A DNA stretch of 48,042 nucleotides from Saprospiraceae bacterium (GTDB lineage: Bacteria > Bacteroidota > Bacteroidia > Chitinophagales > Saprospiraceae): positions 1 to 48,042 of the forward strand of contig BQJU01000053.1 in assembly GCA_021604865.1 (NCBI GenBank), read 5' to 3'. The notes under the pieces were generated by a model that worked only from the letters and a program-made list of their open reading frames with translations, did no database searches and was not told where the DNA came from. Both the position numbers and the translations under genes were made by a program. Positions 43,117 to 48,042 of the stretch are shown here, one piece after another (the first letter of the stretch is position 1; each line of letters starts with the position of its first letter).

Positions 43117-46100
43117 ATGGAAGAGGCCAAAATACCGCTGCAAACCATTGTCCAAACCAGCCATTCAGCAAATGTTTTATGCGTTGCCATCAGCCCGGAT
43201 GGCCAGTATCTGGCCTCGGGAAGCGATCATGATTGCGCAGTGAAAATATGGGATTTGCAAAGCGGCATCCTCATCCGAAATTTCGCGGGACATGGCAGTT
43301 GGGTATATACTATGGCCTTTAGTCCGGATGGAAAATATTTATTGACCGGATCCTGGGATGGGACCGCAAAATTGTGGGGAATAGAAACCGGCAGGTGCTT
43401 GAAAACTTATGGAGGAAATCATGCAAAATATGCCGTTTGTTTCACTCCTGATAATAGGCTTATTACTGCCGGCAAGAAAGTAGTTTGCCTGTGGGACAGT
43501 TACTTGCCTGTTGAGGCTCCTCCCGGGGAGCCTATCCGTCGCTTTGAGGGACATGAAAATACTATTTTATCAGCGTCCCTTAGCAAGGATGGGAAATACC
43601 TGGCCACCGCCAGCATGGATAAGACCACAAAATTATGGGAAGTAGGAACCGGCAGATGCCTGAAAACTTTTAAGCATGCCAATCTTGTTCATTCCGTCGT
43701 AATTGACCCGGCCGACCACCCCCAATATTTGATCACTGCAGCCTCCAACAAAGAAAGGCACATGGATGGTGGCGAAATACAGGAACCGCCAAGCCTGAAA
43801 TTATGGGATATCAACGACCTGGACAACGCGGAAGCCTCCCGTGAGTTTACCGGCCATAGCGGTAATATTTATACCGCGTCGATCAGCCCGGACGGTCGCT
43901 TCCTGGCAGCTTGCGGCAAGGATAAAGCCGTTTACCTGTGGGATTTGCAAAATAAGCAGGAAAATAAGCCTCTGCATCAATATAAAGGTCACAACCACAA
44001 AGCAACCACGGTATGTTTTAGCCCCGACGGGCGGTTTTTGGCCAGCGGCGGTGAGGATAAGGTGGTGAAACTTTGGGACGTAAAACAGCATACGGAAGTC
44101 AGGACTTATAGTGGCCATGGGGCCATTGTTTATACAGCAGCGATGAGCCCAGATGGGAAATACCTCCTGGAAGGCAGCGAAGGCAACCTCATCAACCTTT
44201 GGGATCTCTCGAGGGGGGAACTAGTGGGTTCCTTGAACAAAGCACAGGCCAAACGAGCGCCCAGGGGCAAGATCAGGGCGTTGGATATCAGCCCGGATGG
44301 CAAACGGCTGGCCTGGGGCAGCACGGACAGAAACGTGAATTTATGGGATTTGGAAAACAATAAGCCCATAAAAAGCCTTGTTGCTCCCCACTACGTATCC
44401 TCCATCCGGTTTAGTGAAGATGGAAAATATCTGGCTATCGGAGCAGGCAATCTAGCTGGTTATTGGGAACTGGAGACAAATGACCCCGTCTGGATTGTTG
44501 AGGAGTGGCACAAGTGGGGGATGCATGTAGATATCAATTCCGAAAAGGGCTACCTGGTGGTGGGGCTGGATCACGATGGAAGAGATCATCCACAGGATAG
44601 AAAAGATAAACCGGACCTGATCCTGGTTGATTTAAAGAATAACAATAAACGGTACGTTTTGTACGAGGAAGGGAAACGTATCCGCGGCATCCGAATGAGC
44701 AGGAATGGCCGTTACCTGGCAGCAGCCTGCTCCTGGGCCGGAGGGATTAAATTGTGGGATCTGGAAAATTTGGAAGATCCAAGATGGGTCGAAGACTTTA
44801 GCGCTTCCGGAGAGCTCATTGCGGTAGATATCAGTGCAAGTGGTCGGTATATTCTTGGCGGAAGTCGCGACAATACTGCCAGCCTTTGGGATAGAGAAAC
44901 CGCAGTAGTCCACAAATTTGAAGGGCATACCTCTGAAATTTCCGTCTCCTTATCGCCGGATGAAAAATATGTTATTACCGCCAGTCATGATTCTACCACC
45001 AGGATCTGGGATGCCTTGACGGGAAAAGAAATAGCTATGTTGGTGAGTATCGGAGAACAGGACTGGGCCGTACTGACCCCCTCCGGGTTGTTTGATGCTT
45101 CGCCGGGCGCTATGTTGAGAATGCATTATGTATACGGGATGGAAGTAATCGACCTGGATCAACTTAAAGAAAGGTACTATGAACCAGGTATTTTATCCAA
45201 GATTATGGGCGGTGCAGCAAAACATATTCGAAAGGTTCCGCCCCTGGAGGAGGTTCCCCTTTATCCCAGCTTAAAAAAATACACAATTGTTGATAACCGC
45301 CTACAGATTGAATTGGAAGAAAGAAGTGGAGGGCTTGGAAAAGTAAGTTTGTTTATCAACAATAAGCAAGTGAAGGAAGATGTTAATCCCTCCGACCGGA
45401 AAACCTCAATTACCGTCAATCTCGAGGCGTTTAAGCCCTATTTTTTGCCAGGTAAAGACCAAAATACCATCACCCTACGGCTTTATAATAAAGGCGGCTG
45501 GCTAAAAAGCCCGGCGCATGACTTAAGCTATACTGCTGATGTAGTTAGCTCCAAAGGGTGGGGAGACGTCGACGTGGAAAAATTAGAAATGGAGCAGCTT
45601 CCCGACCCTTGGTTGTATGCCATTATCGTGGGTACTTCTGACTATAAGGGGAAAGACCTGGATTTGGCCTATCCGGATCAGGATGCCACCAGCCTGGCCT
45701 CTGCGCTGGGTATCGTTGGGAAGGAACTCTTTGCAGACCGGTTGCACATCCAATTATTAACATCTACCACAAAAGAAGCAGCGGCATTTTCCAGTAAAAA
45801 AAATATCGAAGCAGCATTTAATAGACTTGTCGACAAAGTAAAGCCGCAGGACATACTATTTGTCTATTTTTCAGGGCATGGGGCGAATTATAACAATGCA
45901 GGAGAAGCTCAATTTTATTACCTGACCCACGAGATTGGCAGTCCCATCATTGACGACCCTGAAGTTCGGGCCACAGGCGCAATATCTACCAGTGAATTAA
46001 CCCAGTGGCTCACCAAAATTCCCGCTCAAAAAGAGGTGCTCATCTTTGACACTTGTTATTCGGGCAAAGTATTGGATGGATTGACCATTGGAAAAAAATC

Positions 46101-46797
46101 ATTAGATTCGACACAGGAAAGGGCAATCGACTTAATGCAAGGGAAGACTGGCATGTATGTATTGGCTGGCAGTTCCTCTGACAAGGTCAGTTTTGAATCC
46201 TCTCGTTACGGACAAGGCTTGTTGACGTACAGCTTGTTGTGGGGTATGAAAGGTGATGCCTTAAATAGAGAAGATACGAGCCGACCGCTTGTAGATATTA
46301 TGAAATTATTCCTGTATTCTAAAAAAAAGGTGCCCAGTCTGGCCAATGATATTGCACAGGTACAGGAACCAGTATTGGCTTTCCCCTATAGTGACGAAAA
46401 ATTTGGCAGTTTTTCAATAGGCATTGCCAATTCAGACGCGCAAAATGCCATTCAAGTGGCACAACCAAAACCCGTTGTTCTACGCTCCTTATTCCAGGAC
46501 CGTGACCAGTTTCTTGATCACTTGAAGCTTTCCAAAGCCCTTGATGGTTATTTTATCGAAGTCGCCACCAAAAAGAATGGTGCACCCTTCATTTTTGTCA
46601 ACCAGCTTGATTTTTCCAATGCCTGGAAAGTGGGAGGGCAGTATTTTTATAACAAAAAAGGGGAATACGAAGTGAGGGTGAAAGTATATAAGGATAATAC
46701 GATGGAAAGCGATTTTCAACTTCTTGGAAAGAATGCTTCGGAACTGGCCAATGCACTTGGTAAGAGAATTCAGGCACTGGTAAGCTCAAACACGTAA
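43117..46797 (+). CDS. WD40-repeat caspase-like protease (peptidase C14)
   Basis: A 1226-residue protein with no signal peptide, so expected in the cytoplasm. Residues about 10-640 contain fourteen WD40 repeats (e.g. VLCVAISPDGQYLASGSD, VKIWDL), enough for two seven-bladed propellers. The linker DWAVLTPSGLFDAS, typical of bacterial WD40-caspase proteins, is followed by a beta-sandwich region (about 690-810). The C14 domain (about 827-1085) has the catalytic dyad His921 in YFSGHGA and Cys980 in IFDTCYSG. A 140-residue C-terminal part is unassigned. Caspase-like proteases of bacteria generally cut after Arg or Lys. Its substrate may be the adjacent nuclease or a co-encoded envelope protein, which is inference. 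Confidence 0.93.
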   Translation: MEEAKIPLQTIVQTSHSANVLCVAISPDGQYLASGSDHDCAVKIWDLQSGILIRNFAGHGSWVYTMAFSPDGKYLLTGSWDGTAKLWGIETGRCLKTYGGNHAKYAVCFTPDNRLITAGKKVVCLWDSYLPVEAPPGEPIRRFEGHENTILSASLSKDGKYLATASMDKTTKLWEVGTGRCLKTFKHANLVHSVVIDPADHPQYLITAASNKERHMDGGEIQEPPSLKLWDINDLDNAEASREFTGHSGNIYTASISPDGRFLAACGKDKAVYLWDLQNKQENKPLHQYKGHNHKATTVCFSPDGRFLASGGEDKVVKLWDVKQHTEVRTYSGHGAIVYTAAMSPDGKYLLEGSEGNLINLWDLSRGELVGSLNKAQAKRAPRGKIRALDISPDGKRLAWGSTDRNVNLWDLENNKPIKSLVAPHYVSSIRFSEDGKYLAIGAGNLAGYWELETNDPVWIVEEWHKWGMHVDINSEKGYLVVGLDHDGRDHPQDRKDKPDLILVDLKNNNKRYVLYEEGKRIRGIRMSRNGRYLAAACSWAGGIKLWDLENLEDPRWVEDFSASGELIAVDISASGRYILGGSRDNTASLWDRETAVVHKFEGHTSEISVSLSPDEKYVITASHDSTTRIWDALTGKEIAMLVSIGEQDWAVLTPSGLFDASPGAMLRMHYVYGMEVIDLDQLKERYYEPGILSKIMGGAAKHIRKVPPLEEVPLYPSLKKYTIVDNRLQIELEERSGGLGKVSLFINNKQVKEDVNPSDRKTSITVNLEAFKPYFLPGKDQNTITLRLYNKGGWLKSPAHDLSYTADVVSSKGWGDVDVEKLEMEQLPDPWLYAIIVGTSDYKGKDLDLAYPDQDATSLASALGIVGKELFADRLHIQLLTSTTKEAAAFSSKKNIEAAFNRLVDKVKPQDILFVYFSGHGANYNNAGEAQFYYLTHEIGSPIIDDPEVRATGAISTSELTQWLTKIPAQKEVLIFDTCYSGKVLDGLTIGKKSLDSTQERAIDLMQGKTGMYVLAGSSSDKVSFESSRYGQGLLTYSLLWGMKGDALNREDTSRPLVDIMKLFLYSKKKVPSLANDIAQVQEPVLAFPYSDEKFGSFSIGIANSDAQNAIQVAQPKPVVLRSLFQDRDQFLDHLKLSKALDGYFIEVATKKNGAPFIFVNQLDFSNAWKVGGQYFYNKKGEYEVRVKVYKDNTMESDFQLLGKNASELANALGKRIQALVSSNT

Positions 46798-46829
46798 TAA
46801 GAATAAGCGTTAATTTTTAATGTTAAAAA

Positions 46830-47798
46830 GTGAGTACGATGACCATCGCGGAAAAACTAAAAAATGCAAAGGGCTACCAAATGGATTTTATCGATCAAGC
46901 AGGTAAGAAATTTAACGTGCCCTTTCCCCGGTTGGGTGAAACTCAAAAGCAAGAGATTGCTTATTTGAAAGGCTCCAAACAGGACTATCTGCTTCATTAC
47001 CAGAACTATAGCGTTATCCAAAACAAAAAGCGTAAGCTGCCTTTTTTTGCGGCTTCTAATATTGACGGGGTCCTGTTTAAAGAACTGGCGCGCAAAGACT
47101 CCTGGCGTCTTGATCCCCGGATTGAACGGGATCATCAATGGGGATCCGAATTGTACAAAGCCGATAAAAGTGATTTTGATAAAGGGCATTTGACCAAGCG
47201 GGAAGATGTGCAGTGGGGGGAAACCGACAAGGAGGCCCGGATGGGTGCTGAACTCACTTTTTTCTATACAAATGCCGTTCCGCAGGTGGGCAATCTCAAC
47301 CGGAAGATATGGCGATTACTAGAGGATTATATCCTCAAGACAGAAACGCTTAAGCGAGGAATGAAAATCAATATGTTTACCGGCCCGGTGCTGGATGACA
47401 ATGATCCGGTTTTTAAAACGGAAGTGAATGGCGATAAGCGGATCAAAATTCCTACCCTTTTTTGGAAAGTCATCTACTTCCGACGAGACGACGACGACAA
47501 ATTGTATAAACTGGGATTCTTAATGGGGCAGGAGGATTTATTATTGGAAAATGATATTGTTTTTCCACGGGAAAGTTCCAGGGATATTTTTACTGAATTC
47601 GAAAAGGCCGGCACTTATCAGGTCAGCCTCTCCACGATTGAGGAACTAACCAACCTCCAGTTTCCACCGGCCTATGAGCTTTATAAAAAATCGACACCCA
47701 CCACTCTCCCTGATATCATCAAACGTGTGCAGGCCAAAGATGTACTGGGTGGAGAAAACAACGGCCCTGATTACGAAATAAAGGGATTGGTTTTGTAA
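46830..47798 (+). CDS. DNA/RNA non-specific endonuclease (NUC1/EndoG family)
   Basis: A 322-residue nuclease of the ββα-Me superfamily that should cut DNA and RNA without sequence preference. The active-site motif is DKGH (Asp117-His120, normally DRGH) in DFDKGHLTKRED; metal and structure residues follow in FYTNAVPQVGNLNRKIWRLLE. Residues 1-65 precede the conserved core (LPFFAASNIDG). There is no signal peptide, unusual since many bacterial NUC1 enzymes are secreted. It begins 32 bases after the caspase gene, with a GTG at 46830 or an ATG at 46839 as start. If active in the cytoplasm it would be toxic unless controlled. Confidence 0.9.
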   Translation: MSTMTIAEKLKNAKGYQMDFIDQAGKKFNVPFPRLGETQKQEIAYLKGSKQDYLLHYQNYSVIQNKKRKLPFFAASNIDGVLFKELARKDSWRLDPRIERDHQWGSELYKADKSDFDKGHLTKREDVQWGETDKEARMGAELTFFYTNAVPQVGNLNRKIWRLLEDYILKTETLKRGMKINMFTGPVLDDNDPVFKTEVNGDKRIKIPTLFWKVIYFRRDDDDKLYKLGFLMGQEDLLLENDIVFPRESSRDIFTEFEKAGTYQVSLSTIEELTNLQFPPAYELYKKSTPTTLPDIIKRVQAKDVLGGENNGPDYEIKGLVL

Positions 47799-47800
47799 CC

Positions 47801-47857
47801 ATGTTCCTACGCTGAAGCTTCAGCGCAAGCGTAAATTTGGTTTGAAAACAGCTTCTA
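47801..47857. repeat. Family-1 repeat fragment, copy m
   Basis: It carries the family phrase ATGTTCCTACGCTGAAGC and GCTTCAGCGCAAGCG (47817-47831), then a decayed right arm AATTTGGTTTGAAAACAGCTT. It marks the right-hand end of the caspase-nuclease operon. No left arm was found. Confidence 0.6.
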
Positions 47858-47881
47858 AAAAATTGTTATTATGATCAAAAC

Positions 47882-48042
47882 ATATACTAAGGGGGCAGCA
47901 GAGAATAAGTTGTCTGTTTCAGGCGAGCTATTTTGTCACCAGCCTAGGCGCGAAAACCGCGCTTGGCCACCACTAAGCAAGGATTTGAGCAACAACGGCT
48001 GGTGGCAAAAGAGCCGTATCAAATGGGTAAGTTATTCTTCGC
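47882..48042. repeat. Family-2 palindromic repeat, second copy, with nested dyad
   Basis: 47,883-47,932 repeats the sequence at 12,092-12,138 (ATACTAAGGG, GAATAAGTTGTCTGTTTCA, GAGCTATT). Between its halves sits an extra 80-base insert bounded by TTTTGTCACCAGCC (47931-47944) and GGCTGGTGGCAAAA (47997-48010), which pair almost perfectly. The right half (AGTTATTCTTCGC) reaches the window edge. Confidence 0.75.

Noticed and set aside
43117-46797. WD40-caspase as a CRISPR-linked protease (Craspase-type)
   Set aside because: No CRISPR array, Cas effector or TPR-CHAT architecture is present; the domain order WD40-linker-C14 is different.
46-47857. Repeated GACCTCCAAACATG motifs as a CRISPR array or attachment sites
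   Set aside because: Copies are far apart, paired as inverted arms and differ in spacing; there is no regular repeat-spacer pattern, cas gene or integrase.

Overview
This window reads as chromosomal DNA of a free-living Bacteroidota bacterium, most likely of the Saprospiria (Haliscomenobacter/Lewinella-like) type; the genus is inference. The reasons are type IX secretion (T9SS) C-terminal sorting domains, a periplasmic-propeller hybrid two-component system, DUF2911 and DUF3570/DUF4266 families, a NadA of the Bacteroidota type, promoters of the TAnnTTTG class, and weak or absent Shine-Dalgarno sequences. No tRNA, rRNA, CRISPR array, prophage or transposase gene was seen.

Layout. 1-7.4 kb: an exported M14 carboxypeptidase, an NfeD-like membrane protein, prs, ribosomal protein bL25 (rplY), a nitrilase-family amidase, an NlpC/P60 lipoprotein, a gene wrecked by internal deletion (M50-like peptidase fused to TPR) and a small unknown protein. 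7.5-12 kb: a DUF2911/TPR protein, a LytS/LytR-type kinase-regulator pair and two unknown exported proteins. 12.2-15.3 kb: a DUF1800-DUF1501 pair, the second with both a Tat signal and a T9SS domain. 15.4-17.9 kb: an apbE-DUF4266-DUF3570 operon that looks like an exported flavinylation module. 18-26.6 kb: a 7TM sensor-like protein, arylamine N-acetyltransferase, a Ycf48-like T9SS protein, a lipoprotein, nadA, then a cytochrome P450 divergent from an acyl-CoA dehydrogenase with a duplicated dyad operator between them. 26.6-29.9 kb: four same-strand genes (membrane protein, winged-helix regulator, DUF1361, DUF4173) with one palindrome repeated at two promoters. 30-31.8 kb: an ECF-like sigma factor and an anti-sigma-like TPR protein separated by an 18-unit TTTAGG tract. 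32.4-38.3 kb: a 1340-residue hybrid two-component system and a propeller lipoprotein.

The most unusual system is a compact four-gene operon at 38,654-47,798. It encodes a membrane-anchored transglutaminase-like/VWA protein, a secreted-looking protein with two internal export segments, a WD40-caspase protein (fourteen WD repeats, then a C14 domain with His921 and Cys980) and a NUC1/EndoG-family nuclease with no export signal. Gaps between genes are 2, 30 and 32 bases. A caspase-like protease encoded next to an apparently cytoplasmic non-specific nuclease suggests an envelope-stress, anti-phage or programmed-death device; that function is inference.

A family of intergenic inverted repeats (arms close to GAGCATGTTTGGAGGTC and its complement, with variable cores) occurs at about thirteen places. 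It touches the leader of prs, the start of a lipoprotein gene and the stop of the P450 gene. A second, unrelated palindromic family occurs at 12.1 kb and at the right edge.
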